DNA of 64,000 bases from Nephrocerus scutellatus (Eukaryota; Arthropoda; Insecta; Diptera; Pipunculidae): the NCBI GenBank assembly GCA_947095585.1, contig OX352761.1:138662277-138726276 (forward strand), in the 5' to 3' direction. Position 1 is the first letter of the stretch; the number at the start of each line of letters is the position of its first letter. The notes under the pieces were generated by a model. It was given only the letters and a program-made list of their open reading frames with translations. It did no database searches and was not told where the DNA came from. Both the position numbers and the translations under genes were made by a program. Below, piece after piece: positions 1-13,900 of this stretch.

Positions 1-690
1 GCTTTTTGCTGCGTTCTGTTCTTGTTGATTTTCTTACCTAATGTCGGAGGTCATCAGACGGGTGAAAGATGTTAAGCAAGGGCGATGAATTGCGGTTGGT
101 TGGTTGCATGCACTCTGCTAAGCAGACAAGAGTATACTGATTGGCTGCACGCAAAAGGCCTCAATCTGCATCATCATCTTTGTTGTTTCTCTCTGTCGTA
201 CTCAAGTTTCTCAAATATTTGCATTCTGCTTTTGCCTTCTAAGGCTGCTAGCAGCTGCAGCACTCAAGCGTATATGAAATTCATTAGAAGGCACACAAAA
301 AACAACACAACATCCATCGTATCCAGGCTTGTGGACTTAGCAACATAATCACCTCTCCCGCGTCCTTTCCTTTGACAGGAAATGCCAAATTAACGAATCT
401 ACTTTATGTGAGGAGTTTAAAGTCAACTGGAATAAACTCACACGTTAACAAGCTCCTTGAAAAAAATTACTGCAATTACTGCTTAGATGCAATAATTTTT
501 TTTGCAAATTATTTTAACTAACGATATATGTAATACATGTTCCAATGAGACATATTATGATATGTTGGAAAATATTCCTTAGTAAAAGGTCTGTGTAATC
601 AAACATTTTATGGTAGACAGAGATGTTTATCAGGTCATTAGAAACATAGTCGCATGGATACATCTCTAAATATCTATGTTATGGTTTAGT
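1..690. other. Left edge, presumed DNAH10 intron, nothing recognised
   Basis: No exon, RNA or repeat recognised. The 87-codon open frame at 85-348 has no family resemblance and is ignored. Because the dynein is already inside AAA2 at 4828, this stretch is most simply intron. Confidence 0.5.
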
Positions 691-1265
691 CTATGGTCAC
701 TTTAACGTGGAAGAGAACTGCAGATCGGATGAGATAGCTAGACACGGTACGACTCTCCAGCTGTACGACGACAGAAATGGAAGAGGTGTGAAAACCTACT
801 GCGACACTAAAGTTTGTTAATCGAAAAGAGGCAGGAGCCTCACGAAAGGAAAAAACACCGGTACTTGCAATATATCAACCTAACCTGGACTTAAAGTGAT
901 CAACTGCGCTTATCTCCCTACAAAGACGTTAACTAAAAGTGACTGTGGGGATACTGATAAGACTGTGCCTTCTGAAGATACATGCGAGAAAGATTGGTGT
1001 CGAATATAATGACTTCTGTAGAGTCTGCATGAACGAGGAAGAGCATGAGACAATAGAACATCTTCTTTGCTCCTGTCCAGCATGAGTGTACGGAAGGCAC
1101 AAACACAATTGATGAATACTCGTAGCTTCTCAGATCTCGGAAACGGAAAAGTGCGCGACATACTTCGATCCATTATGAGCTCGGAATGGGTCCTTTAAAA
1201 ATGGAAAGGTGTAAGATTTTGTGGTAACACTAAGGAACTCTACTGGTCTAAGTGAGCAATTCTGC
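690..1265 (+). mobile_element. Non-LTR retrotransposon 3' fragment (RNase H tail), degenerate
   Basis: Broken frames give NCRSDEIARHGTTLQLYDD (end of an RNase H domain) and, around 990-1080, NDFCRVCMNEEEHETIEHLL followed by CSCPA, the Cys/His-rich tail found after RNase H in I/Loa-like LINEs. Ends near ACAACCTAACCTA (1265). Similar wording recurs at 13130-13210, so both come from related families. Confidence 0.75.
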
Positions 1266-1599
1266 CACCACAACCTAACCTATATTTTAGTGTGTGTTTC
1301 CTCCAATTATGTGTATAACTTGTGCCATACTTTTTACAACTATTAACATTATACTTCACCTGGCGATTGTCAATATGTTGACTTAAATTCAAAACAACAA
1401 CTTGACTGCCAATAGATTTTTATGTAAACAGATGTGAAGGTATATTTATAATTTAATACCAATGCCTTGCTTAGCCATTTTCAAATTTCACTCTGCTGAT
1501 GGTATGCTAATAAGAAACCTAAACAAAATAGAATGTGGAATATCTCTATTATACATATAATAATCAAAAACTGACGGTTTATCCAATTGATTTTTGTAG

Positions 1600-2245
1600 C
1601 ATAATATTAGGCTTTTGTATTCGGTTGGTATATATAATATAGCATATACTTGCACACGTCAGCAAACCAAAATATTTATCCGTCTCCGAATTGGACACAC
1701 CAAGTACTCTCACCAACATCTATTGAAAGGTATCCCTGCATCCAATTGCCAATTTTGCAACGAAAACGTGTCAGCCCATCACCTACTAAGCGAGTGCAAC
1801 AAACTTTCAACAGTCCGGAACAAAATATTTGGACCCAACATCCCCAAAGATTTCCTCAACAGAGCCAAATATTGAAAAAATTCATTCGTTCATTAAAGCT
1901 TGTAATCTCTTTAAGCATCTCTAACTTTTCTTATTCTTTTTTATCTTTTATTTGTTATTATACTATATTGTTAAGTTATTTTAATCAATTGAGCAATTAG
2001 TCATTATTAAGTCCTCTTCATATTATTTTATGTTTTTATAATTAATTGATTAAATAACTTCCATTAAATTATCCCTAAATTAAGTCTTGATACAATATTT
2101 CCCTTTTGTATATATTATATTTAACTATTTTTTAAATATCGAGTCGAAAGCCCTGGTAGCTAGAACTCATACTACCTTATTAGGTGTAATAACTTATTAT
2201 TATATCTAGTCCTAATAAATAAAAAAATAAAAAAAAAATATACAT
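1600..2245 (+). mobile_element. Jockey-like LINE, 3' end with poly(A)
   Basis: Frame at 1615-1875 reads FIRLRIGHTKYSHQHLL and CQFCNENVSAHHLLSECNKL, the C-terminal Cys/His motif of Jockey-clade reverse transcriptase proteins. An AT-rich 3' untranslated part follows, ending in AATAAATAAAA and an A-rich tail at about 2220-2241. Strongly 5'-truncated, as usual for LINEs. Confidence 0.8.
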
Positions 2246-2399
2246 ATAGCGGTCAGCCATCAGCAGAATAGGGCGAATAACACAGAATGCTCTAGAATTG
2301 AAGGTGGAAGTGCGATCAAACCTCCACGTGGTGGCCGCCGGTAATTTTCCTCCAAATACAGGAAAAACTAAATGATCAGGCGATTCCCTTCAAAGTAAG

Positions 2400-3860
2400 G
2401 TTGGCGTGAGGCTAATAACCTCGCCCGTAAAAAACTTTATTACAGAACCCCAAATCAGCCTTGGATACACTGATGAACGACGACGAACATATGAAAAAAT
2501 CAGTTCACCGGCGATAGTAAACAGCCTGGGAGAAGGATCTCATCCGTGCACTAGAACAGTACAAAAAGTCCGCGGTATGACGCAATATAGACCGCGTTGC
2601 ACATACTGCAAAGACAAAGAGGGTAAACAGATCAGATCAGATCGCCGGTCTCAAATGCATCTTACAGCGATGGGAAGAGCACTTTTATGAGTTGCTGAAT
2701 GGCCAGCTAACTTCGGAGCTGGAGGCTCCACCAATGACCGAAGCCCATACCATGCTGCCGCCACCAAGCATAGACGAAGTTAGCAGAGCGATAAATCGGC
2801 TCAAAAATAAAAAGGCCCCATGATCAGATGGTAACTCAGCGGTGCTGATTAAGTCAGGAGGGTCCGCAATATACCCAGCAATTAATGAACTTATAGTTCA
2901 AGTATGGAAGGAAGAAGAAGCGATGCCAGAAGACTGGGTAAGAGGCATCTTATGGCCCATACATAAGAAAGGGGATATCACAGTACCGTGTATAAGATTT
3001 TCTCTTCTATCCTACAAAATAGCCCCATACGCTAAAGTCATCCTCTTCAACCAGGCGTTGGAGAAATTGATACGAGACTCTGACGTAACGGCTAGAGGAA
3101 CAATCCTACATCAGTCCATTCATATACTGCCTTACGCAGACGATATCGACATCGTTGTTAGGAACCAAAGGGCTGTACAGGTAGCTTTCATCCAGATCGA
3201 GCGGACGGCACTTGATCTGGGGCTGCACATAAATGAGAGCAAAACAAAGCCACGTCTACGAGTAGAAGATCCAACATTGGCCCTTCAATTAAAATAGTGG
3301 AGTGTGAATTTGAAGTAGTGCAATCCTTTAACTATCTTGGATCAACTGTAGCAGCCTTTATCAGCATGGAACTAGAAATAGGTGCATGGTTGCTCAAAGC
3401 CAACAAAGCCTACTTTAGTCTGTTAAGACTCTGCAAATCCAGGAATTTAACCATAACATCCAAGCTGCTGGTGTATAAAACAATGGTCATACCAGTACTT
3501 ACATATGGATCTGAGACTTAGATGTGGAATTGTTGGCCCCTTATGTGAGAAAAAACGATTCCGGGGACACTATAATGATTACATCGACGAGCGCTACCAC
3601 GATGTCCGTGAAGAGAATTAAGCTGGGTAGGCTCCTGTGGGCAGGACACCTAGCTCGCATGGGCGAAAAGGATCCTGCTGGGAAAGTCCTTTGCGGTAGG
3701 ATTTATGGAACATGACAGTGAGGCCGGCCAAGCCTGCGCCTGAAGAATGGCGTAGACCAGGACACCTAGTGTTTAGGGATGCCAAACTGGGTGATATCGG
3801 CTCGAAATCAGGATCGGTGCAGAGATTTTTTGCGGGAGGACAGGACCGGACACCGGTTCT
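2400..3860 (+). mobile_element. Non-LTR retrotransposon fragment, copy 1 (reverse transcriptase)
   Basis: Several frames together read [52 protein letters not shown] (catalytic ADD box), FNYLGSTVAA and [19 protein letters not shown], an RT palm and thumb. Stops, frameshifts and an internal deletion between the KKGDI and ALEKLI segments mark it as dead. The same family recurs at 43850-45430. I think of RTE-like elements often mis-annotated as craniofacial development protein 2, but the clade is uncertain. Confidence 0.85.
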
Positions 3861-4058
3861 ATAATAACGTGGCAACAAATGCATATAAAATATCTTTTGT
3901 GCAATTGAACAGGGTTCAACTTCTACATATTGTATAAAAAACAAAAATGAAATTTTATCTTCAACATAAGCCCATTAAAGAATAAGGATTTACCTTTCAC
4001 TCTGTCTAATAAGGGCTATGGATTATTGTCCAAACTAATACGAGTAGTTGAATTTTAT

Positions 4059-4600
4059 TTAACATTTATATCGAAACGAGACTAGTGTAGGTTGGAGAAA
4101 AAGAACACATGACCTATGTAGAACAGAACTCGTACATAACAGAATAACATTTCCTTTGAACAATGATTTTGTGCTGTGTGGTGAAATCCTATGATATGAT
4201 AGAATCCCCGGCGGATCTCTTTCATTTCCTAAAAGGCATACAACATTGGGGTTTGCTTTTGAGTTCGCATTTGTTGCTCCATCAATTTCTAACAAATTTT
4301 CCCCGAAAACTGTACACACAACCGAAGCCATCAGTACCCTAAAGTCCATTCGGAACCTCTCCGCCGCTATAGCGATCGGATGCTTGGGTTCAATCCACCT
4401 AATCATATCATCATCATCATCATTTCGTTTTACTTTTTTCAAAGGGGCGCACAATTTTTGGATATCGTCCAAAAAGCATTATTGTCCATCATCGTTTGTG
4501 CGCTTCTTAGTCGCCAGCCAGGAGCGGTCGGTCTCAGCTGAGCTACCGCCGTTAGCTTGCAACAAAGAATTAACATTTTTTTCAAACTCTTTTCCAAACA
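4059..4600 (-). pseudogene. Antisense coding-like relic, unrecognised
   Basis: A 137-codon minus-strand frame (4472-4059, MIRWIEPKHPIAIAAERFR, LLEIDGATNANSKANPN) joins in phase with an upstream stretch (SSAETDRSWLATKKRTNDDG) across one stop. Composition is richer in GC than the surrounding intron. I cannot name a family; it may be a transposon gene or a retroposed host fragment. Confidence 0.35.
4402..4424. repeat. (TCA)n microsatellite
   Basis: Short run of TCA/ATC triplets inside the antisense relic, coding an Asp run (DDDDD) on the minus strand. Confidence 0.8.
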
Positions 4601-4827
4601 TAAAATTTTAAAAATCACCACTAATGAAAAAAGACGAAAACAAATTGGTTTCCTCTCGTTTTCCGGCGATTTTGTTGAATATTTTCTTTGTTGTTGTTGT
4701 TTTCGCTCTCCTTAATATTCATTTGTTTCGTCCTTTGTATGCTGGAAATTGCGATTTGCTCACATCCGCAAGTGTTGTTGTTTGTAGTTAGTAATACATG
4801 CGTTTATTCGTGTTGTCTGCTTTTCAG

Positions 4828-4938
4828 GCTTGCTCAGTTATCGAACTATATGGATACCTCGATGCAGATACCCGAGATTGGTATGATGGATTGTTTTCAA
4901 ACATATTCAGGGAGATGAACAAACCGACAGACAAAGAG
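4828..4938 (+). CDS. DNAH10: DNAH10 exon 1 of the window (AAA2)
   Basis: Phase-0 exon of 37 codons between acceptor ttttcag and donor gtgagt. It reads the AAA2 stretch with [17 protein letters not shown] and [11 protein letters not shown], typical of axonemal heavy chains. The AAA2 Walker A that should precede it is not in the window, so at least one upstream exon lies to the left. Confidence 0.95.
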
Positions 4939-7900
4939 GTGAGTTACTTTTCATTCTTTCAAAGGAATTTCAAACTTAATACACTCATTTAAATATACTT
5001 TTCATAATAAAAAAAGTTCGAATTAAAGCATAGCAAAGTCCCAAAGACTACAGAAAACTATTGAAATAAACACAAAAACATTTGAAAAAATTCAGAATGT
5101 GAACATTTCACGACCTATCCCTATCTTAGTAATGTTGTAAGATCATTTTTTTTGCAACCAATCAAAATACCTTTTTCGTTTGTCTTCAAAGATTTAAACG
5201 AATCAACATTTTACAAAAATGCATAGTAGGAAAGTTGAAAAAAAAAATGCAAGTTGCCATAACCATAAATCAATCAATGGTACTAGTTCCACTGTGCAAC
5301 GAGGGCGCTTGTAACTTGTACCATTTGACAGACACTCAGGTCTGGAATATGTACATCAATTTTTATCCAGAAGACAAAAGGATATTGCATGAAGTCAAAG
5401 TGATGGCTTGTGCGATTGATAGACAACCACACAATGCCTATAGCACTGCCATCATCTGCAGGACATTGGAACGAGTACGCATGTCAAAAGCTATAACTGT
5501 CAATGTAATGTCATTGCAGTACCACGTTGCAGAGTAAACCTCTCCCGCTTTGCGTCTCCCCTCATACGGGTTATTCATTCACTTGCCACTCACCTTATTA
5601 GTTACCTATAGAATAGGCACATTCTCTAACATCTCCCAATCGCTCCACTTGGCAGTATCAATTTATCCTCCTCGATGTTCGAGAGTAGTAATACGTCACC
5701 CACCAAGTGCTATATATGCATCAGCATACATCATTGCATGGTTCTATGTCAGTCATGTGAACATGTCACTTTTCGCTAATAAATCCCGTTGCTGCACATG
5801 GCCGCGGATAATGTGTTATTCCCGTTCACCTCTGCGCGCTGTGCCTCAGGTCTTATAAATCAACCGAGAATCATTCAATCCTATCAATGTTTACGTCATC
5901 TCCTTACCGCGATCGTAGTCAAGAGGTTGCGGGGAGCTGCACTAGTTCCAGATTTCATCTGCTCGTGTGGTGCTGATACTTTTTACCTTGCTGATGTTGT
6001 GCTCTTGCACAACCAGCAGCCTTCGACCTGCAACATCCTTCTACCCGAGCCAGACAAGCCAGCACACTAATACAATCAGCCTAATGTATTCCCACAGGAA
6101 AGACGATATGTTTGCTTTGATGGTGACGTTGATGCGCTGTGGATAGAGAACATGAACTCTGTTATGGATGATAATAAGCTGCTGACATTAGCGAATGGCG
6201 AACGCATTAGATTGGAAAACTATTGTGCACTGTTGTTCGAGGTAAGCTCTGATGGTGACTGTCTTATTTTGCTGTAAATCGTCACGGTATGAGGACACCG
6301 ATAATATTGCATGGTATGTATTGATGGTTTTTGCCTGGTGTCATAACTAGATCGCATAAGGAGTACTACAGCAAATCCATTAAGTGGATAATTTTTACTA
6401 TGCGATGTTACGGAGCCGCGAAAAATTGTACATATTTTTGCTAACATCCAGTGTGCGGGCACTCAAGTGATTAATCGATTTGTGATGAGGATATTTTTTC
6501 AAAATAAAATTGTTCACTCTTAACGCTTTTTTGTTGCAGGTTGGTAATCTGTCCTATGCTTCACCGGCAACAGTTTCACGGGCTGGAATGGTCTTTGTGG
6601 ACCCGAAGAACTTACGCTACAATCCGTATTGGCAACGGTGGTTACTGGCACGTCCCAAACCCGAACATGAGCTCTTAGAGGTATGTGAAGTGTATTTTGC
6701 TGGGACTTTTATCGCTAAGTATAATTGATTCAGTGAGCGCCGTTGTACTAATTGTTAGGCGTTGAACTTCTTATCAGGACATTCGAGGTTTGAATCCTAG
6801 AAACACCAAAATTATTTTTCACGATCCCGTCTCTCGCGAATGTCTGACAAATGCCCGGAATAATAACTTGTCACTAAAAACTTCTCAACTCGTCTTTTTG
6901 ATACGGCATTAAATTGTACGTCCCTTCCATTTGTGTACAAAAATAACACGCACAATACGAATAGTCGTGAGAAGCAAGACTTTGGACCGCAACGGTCTGT
7001 CACGGCAAATATTATTATTATATTTGACTCAACACAATCATATATTTTGACACCAAAAATAACTTTTAATGCCTTTGACACTAATATGAACTTCTTCTTA
7101 AACGTTTTTATTAACTCTCTTTTCTTGTCCTGTTCGGTACAAATTTCCTTATTGATTTTAAACTAACTTCCTGATGAGCTAAAGACTAGAAACTTTTAAC
7201 ATAGCTCAGAACTGGATGACAATGCAATATTAACACGCCTTCTTGTCTGTCTGTTCGTTATTGTGTCGTACAGAGCCCTTTTACTAAATCACACTATTCG
7301 TCGACCATATGGTTCTGTTACTATTGACTTAAAATACGTAAAAGAACAGAAGCTGCAACGTCACAAGTTCCTTAATGTTAAAAAATGTTCAAAAAAGAAG
7401 TATTTTGACAAATGTCCAAATTTCTATCGCAGTAATGGTACAAAATATCTTTGAATTCTATAAAAAAATTTAAAAAATTGCTCTGCTTTTACAAACCATA
7501 GCCACCCACAAAACATTTACTTTCAAAAAAAAAATTCCAAAACGTCATCTACAAAGTCAATTTATACAAAGCAGCTGAATTGTAATTAAACTCTTGTAAA
7601 CTTGTATTGTATTGTAAGTAGTTAAAACTTATCAATAGCCCATTTGGGCTGCGTTAATTGCACTTCCGAAGAATTGCACCTTGTAAAGTTTCCAGTAGCT
7701 AGAAATAGAGCAATAGCTATAATAAAAAGAATGAAAACAATATACGACCTCAAGAACAATTTTGAATGAAGGTTCAAACAGTCGAAGCTTTTGGTCGTTT
7801 GGTGCCATGGTAAAAAGAAACTTTTCAGACAACACTTCATCTATCATTGTTTATTTCATAATGGTATTCATTATAGAACTGGTATTGAGAAAGCTAATCT

Positions 7901-10900
7901 CTTAGCTTCGCATTTTGCTTGTGCGTCTACCTTTCCCTGATCTAATCAAAGCTCACCTAATCTAAAATCTATTTTCGGAAACGGGTTGTTTCAAAGATTA
8001 TTAAAAAAACCCCAATAAAGCGACTGGACCCAACGGTATTCTGCCATTCGTATTGAAAAGATGTTATCATACTTTGGCGAAACTGCTTAGCAAATTGTTT
8101 CATCTCTCAATGAAGACAGGTGATTTTTCGTCAATTTGGAAAATGGCAAATATTCAACCCATACCGAAAAAGGTGATAAATCGGCACCTACGAACTACCG
8201 CCCTATTTCTTTGTTGTCGGTTCTATCGAAGGTAATGGAATCTATCGTTACTTTTCAGACTAATGAACTATCTGAATTCGAATGTTCTTTTATCCGATGT
8301 GCAGTATGGATTTCGTAAAAATCGCTCTTCAGGTGCATGTTTGGAGCGAGGCATTGAAAGCATAGGTGAATCAAGCGATGCTTCCTTAGATATTTCTATG
8401 GCTTTTGATAGCGTTTGGCATGATTGTCTTATTAATAAGATTCGTACGCCACACTTACAGGCCTCTCTCATGGATTGAGGATTATTTATGGAACCGTAAA
8501 ATAAAGGTTGCATTGAACGGTATATCTTAGGCTTCATTTGGGATCAGTGCTTGCGTGCCTCCAAGTGTCATCCTTGTCGTCTACGCTCTTCTTTATATAT
8601 ATCAATGACCTGTAGTTGTCTTCTACAACCTGTGATATTCATTCATTTGCTGATGATACAACGCTATCAGCTTCCATTGAGTTTGTTAGTCATAACGAAT
8701 TCAATTTTCGCTAGAAAGGTTCACATGAATTAATGAATTCGTGTATTCTGTTGAATGTTCAAGTCATTCTTGATTGGGGCAGCTCTAACAGAGTAGAATT
8801 TAACTCAAATAAATTCCAGTCACGTCTTTTTTCTCAGATACATTTCAACATTACGTGCCACCTGCTATTAATGGTGCCCCTATTGCGAGATCAGATTCAC
8901 TTATGTTGTTAGGTTTGAAAGTCTCAAGTGATCTTTCCTGGATGGAACATATTTCGAAAAGAGCTAGCCAATTTTTGGGCTCCATAAGACGTTGTAACTT
9001 CTACTTCACCCCCTCTGAAGTACTAAGATTATATAAATCTTATGTTAGACAAATTTTAGGATTTAGTTCATATGTGTGGGAGCCCCACGATCGCATTTGT
9101 TTTATCTTGAAGGAATTCAGATAAACGTTTGATAAATTATGCACACATTACTTTAGAGCACAGTCGAAATGTAGGAGCTTTAACTGTTTTCTAGAAACTT
9201 TACTACGGTAGATGTACTTTAGAAACCCGTTCTCTAGTCCCAGCTCCTTTTGTCAGCAACGTTAACACTCGTTACAGGTCTAATCAACATAGATTTGCCT
9301 TAAAACCTCTTTCATGTAGAGCCCAATACTTCAAATCCTCCTTTTTCCGAGAGTGTCTTCGATGTGGAATCAATGGGTCGACTCCGTGTTTCTCGAATCT
9401 ATTAAGGAAGCAGGCCTTCAAAAGAACCGTCAACGACTTCCTGAAGGATACCTTAGTGTTCGTTACAAATTTAAATAGTGCATTTGTCAAAGAAAACTTA
9501 TCCGAGAGCATATTAAGGGTAACAGGGTGGGGGTGATGTAAGGACAAAAGGAAGTGTCTTCGCATTACAACGCTACCTACACCGCACCGGTTGAAAATAG
9601 ACCCCCTCCTACCACACGATTTTTTTCACGAAATTAATCAATAAATCACCCCTTTAAGTATTTGCCACCTTAACGGATTCATTATTCATATTTTTAATTA
9701 TTGTTGTATTATCAGTATTATGTATTTACAATTTTTTTTTAAATTTGTAATATTCAATTTATCGTTCAATTTTATAAAACTAAGAAATCTCATGGATTCG
9801 GTTATTATGCTTCTTTCAGTTATTTATCACTTGTATTCACTTATGAAACTATATAAGCTTTAAGCGAGTTTTCTCCGCGTTGCTTTGAATCCATGAAACC
9901 ATGGGAAATCACGCTATCGACATTTTACACATCACCCAAAACTTGCTTTAAGAAAATGATTAAAGCATATCATATTATGTAACTATATGTAACATGTATT
10001 TTCCTAAAGGACCTCTACGAAAAAATTGTGACAACAGGAATTGCCTTCATTCTGGAGGGCGTTGATGGCACCCAACAAGGCAAACCCCTCAAGATGGTGA
10101 TACCACACACAGAGCTTAACATGCTTGTGCAACTTTGTAACATGTATGAAGCAATGTTTCCGATGCTGAAGCCGGATGATAATCTAATTGGATCGCAACT
10201 TATTGTGAACTATGACTCAGATGTTCTGGAATGTGGATTCATAGAGGTGGGTAACGATAAAGTCTTTTACAAACAATGATTAATAAGAAACTACAAATTA
10301 TATTGAAAGAGTAGCTAAGATCAAAAATACAACACACTTACTTATCCGTTCTACTTCATTATTATATGCAAATGCGTATACGAATGTGAGCTCACGTGAA
10401 ACGATGCTTTACACGTGGTATAGCATAATTTACCTAATGCCACAGAAATATAGAAATAATAAATAAAACTAAATTTTGTGCTTAGATTTGGGGAATGCCT
10501 TCTCAAAGTTCTTACTACAGCTATATAAGCGAAAATGCGTTCACAATTACCTATTTTAATATATACCTGTACTCATTCTTCATTTGTTTTTTAATTCAAG
10601 TTACCCATTTTTCTATCAAAAATAGTATGGGAGTCTTTCTTTTTCAAAAAAGGTTTTTTGTTTTTTTTGTAAATTCATCATAAGTAAACTTCGGGTTTCT
10701 AACTGCGCATCCCACAATGTCACAACTACCTATCTCGTGATCTCTCATTTTATAAGCTCATTATAGCAATAAATACCGAGAATACATTTTCTGATTTTCC
10801 TATCCTGAAGTGCGTCTATGGATCACTTGGCGCCTGTATTATTGCAACTGACCGCCCGGCATTTGACGATTTCGTAAAGAGAAACGCTGGTTTTGCACTC

Positions 10901-13900
10901 GTCGAAGATGCCATTGATAAACCAGCATCAGGTGGACAAATTCCCACATCAAAACCAACGCTATACGAGTACTTCTACGATATCGAAAATAATCAATGGA
11001 CCGCATGGGATTGGATAGTGCCAGAATATCTCCACGATGTCAACGCAAAGTTCAGTGAAATCCTTGTTCCGACCATCGACACCATGAGGACGTATAAAAT
11101 TTTATCTCTGATGAGTGATGTATGTACGATGATGGCATTATGCGATAGACTCGTGTATTTGTACTGCTGGCTGCAGATGGATGCAGCAGAAGGATTTTAT
11201 TAATAATTTCGTTTTTTGCTCGTCCTATATGCAGATCAAACGTCCACTACTACTGGTCGGAGAGACTGGCACCTCAAAGACAGCCATCATATCGCAATAC
11301 TTGCGGCAACTGAACTCTGATGTTTACGTAAGTATACAATCGTCCAGATATGTAGATACACGCAAATGCTCATCAAATGGTTAGAATGGTTGTTTTATTT
11401 GTTTTTTGTTTTTTGCTTCTTTTTTTTCGATACCGTTGTCATCCACAGATTATACTGAATATTAACTTGTCATCGAGAACGTCTTCAATGGACATCCAAC
11501 GAACGGTTGAGGCTGCTGTGGAAAAACGCACAAAGGACACATTCGGACCACCGATTGGCAAGAAAATTGCCTGTTTCATTGATGATATGAATATGCCACA
11601 AGTGGACGAGTGAGTTTTGTTCGTTTGTTTGTACAAGCACATAGGTTTTTTGTTTTTTTTTGTTCGGTTATTATGGCTGCTAGCTACAACCAAAACTGGT
11701 TCCATATTATGCGGTTAGATTTTGCGGCAATATTCACAAAGAGAAACGTCCACACGATTGCTCCGTTGTTGCACTGTGATTAACCGAGGTCCCCAAATGT
11801 GATCTTTTGGGTATTTCTACTAACTATACAGTAGAGAGTAAAGAACGAAGTGGAAGTAAGTATTTATTTAATCACATTGAGCGGCACAGGTGAGTGCACT
11901 TTGAGGGAAGGCAAGCAAGGTTTTCTAAGAAATACAAAGGTTACTTTAAAAGTTGTGCCTAGGGTTCTTGAGGTTCAGACTGAAATGGTATTGTAAATCC
12001 AAAATACCGGAATTTATCTTTCAAAATCTCAATGGAAAAATTCTCAGCCTAACCCCCAGCGCCAAACATCTCGGAGTAATCTTGGATATAAAGCTTAGCT
12101 GGAAGGCTAACATAGAGAATAGGGCTGAGAAAGCGTGCGTGGACCTCTATGCCAGCAGCAAAACCATAGGCAGGAAATGGGGGTATTCAACCGAAGACTG
12201 TACACAGCTATTGCACGGCCAAAATTTACCTATGGATCGCTTGTCTTGGCAGCAATGAATAATAAATATAACGCCACCAAACTCAGCGGGTTACAGCGAT
12301 CAGTAGCAGTAGGCATCACAGGACCTCTACGGTCTTAACACCATCTTGCACCTATTACCTCCTGACATATTTATCAAATATGTTGCATTGCAGTACGACT
12401 CAGAGAATTTGGGTGGTTTATTACTAGACGGTACCTAAAGGCATGATAACATCATCTACTGACTACTGCATCCCTAAATTTAGCTTTAACTCCTTATTTA
12501 TCGTCGAGAGTCCTTCCAGGGAAAATGGGAAGGATGTGACAGTAACGAGGCAATTTGACGCAACAATATTCACTGACAGATCCAAGATGAGGGACGGAGT
12601 CGGTGCAGTGCTACCCGATTCAGCTAGCATCTCTCAGGCAAAAACATAGCAATAAGGGAGACCTGCACTAAGGCTCAGAAACGCACAAATCGGAAAGGTT
12701 GGTATATGTGTTGATAGCCAATCTGCCATAAGGGCAAGCTATGCGCCCACAACTCGTACAACAGTGGCATCGATCAGCCAATTCCTGGACATCATACTAT
12801 GGGTATGGGTGCCGGGGCACAGTAGTATAGAGGGTAATAAGAGAACGGACAAATTGGCTAAGATGGGCGTTTCTATGGACACCGGCTCTTTGGAGAGGGT
12901 TAGCTGTTCAATGAGCTCAGTCAAGGCACAAATTTTCATTATTTAATACTAAGTCACAGCTCAGGTGGAGCTGTCTGTTGAACTGCGCCATATCAAGATT
13001 GATATGGCCATCCTACAGCAAAAGGAAAACCACAGAGTTATTATCTAGAACACGGAAGGATATTACCAGAGTTGTGGCTCAGCAAGGGCCAGTGGGAAGC
13101 CATGCTGCTAAGTTGGGTATACCACACAACTACTTCTGCAGAAGATTCAAAGATGAAAATGAGAGAGAAACTCTCATACACTTCCTCTGTAGTTGTCCGG
13201 CCCAAGCAGGGTCAAGACACCGGATTTTAGGTAAAACCTTTTTTTTACGACAGAGCTCTCAGATTACAGGGTCATCGAGTTGATATCGTACCTGAACGCT
13301 ACAGGATGGATTTAAAACACTTAAATATCCATGCTAAGTCATCAAGATGTGGCAACAACTATTGCTAATTGAGGACCTCTACCTACCTACCTATCAATTG
13401 TAATTCAGATTCTTCAACTGTAATTCAAATTCAAATATTTCCAAATGTTTTCAGAAAGCATCAATTGTAATTCACTTTATTTTGAAAAAAATAATATTTA
13501 GTAGATTTGTGTAACATCATTAATCAGCCGTGGCGAGAAATGGGAAACCAACTGGCATATTTGGTGATTTTTATTGGCAACGCAAGTTGTCATAGAAGGC
13601 TGCAAACGGCGATAAATGAGACATCAGTAACTTTTTTGCGACTAGCTTCCTATACTCTCCAGTGCTTAATCCCATAGAGAATAATTGGTCAAAAATCAAA
13701 TGTGAAGTGGAAAACCATATGATATGCTGCTGTTTTAGAACCTGGAGTTATTGAACAGTGACCACTTTTTTTAGGGGAGATTATAAGTCAGACCGCGGAT
13801 ACTATAAATGGAGGAGATTGCACTCGGGCTGCACAACAGTCCACAGTGTTCCACCAGGTCGCAGCTTTAGCAATGCATAATATAACATTGGGTTGCTTGC

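Noticed and set aside
5235..5537. A 100-codon frame in the first intron
   Set aside because: No family resemblance and no splice context; kept only as part of the intron description.
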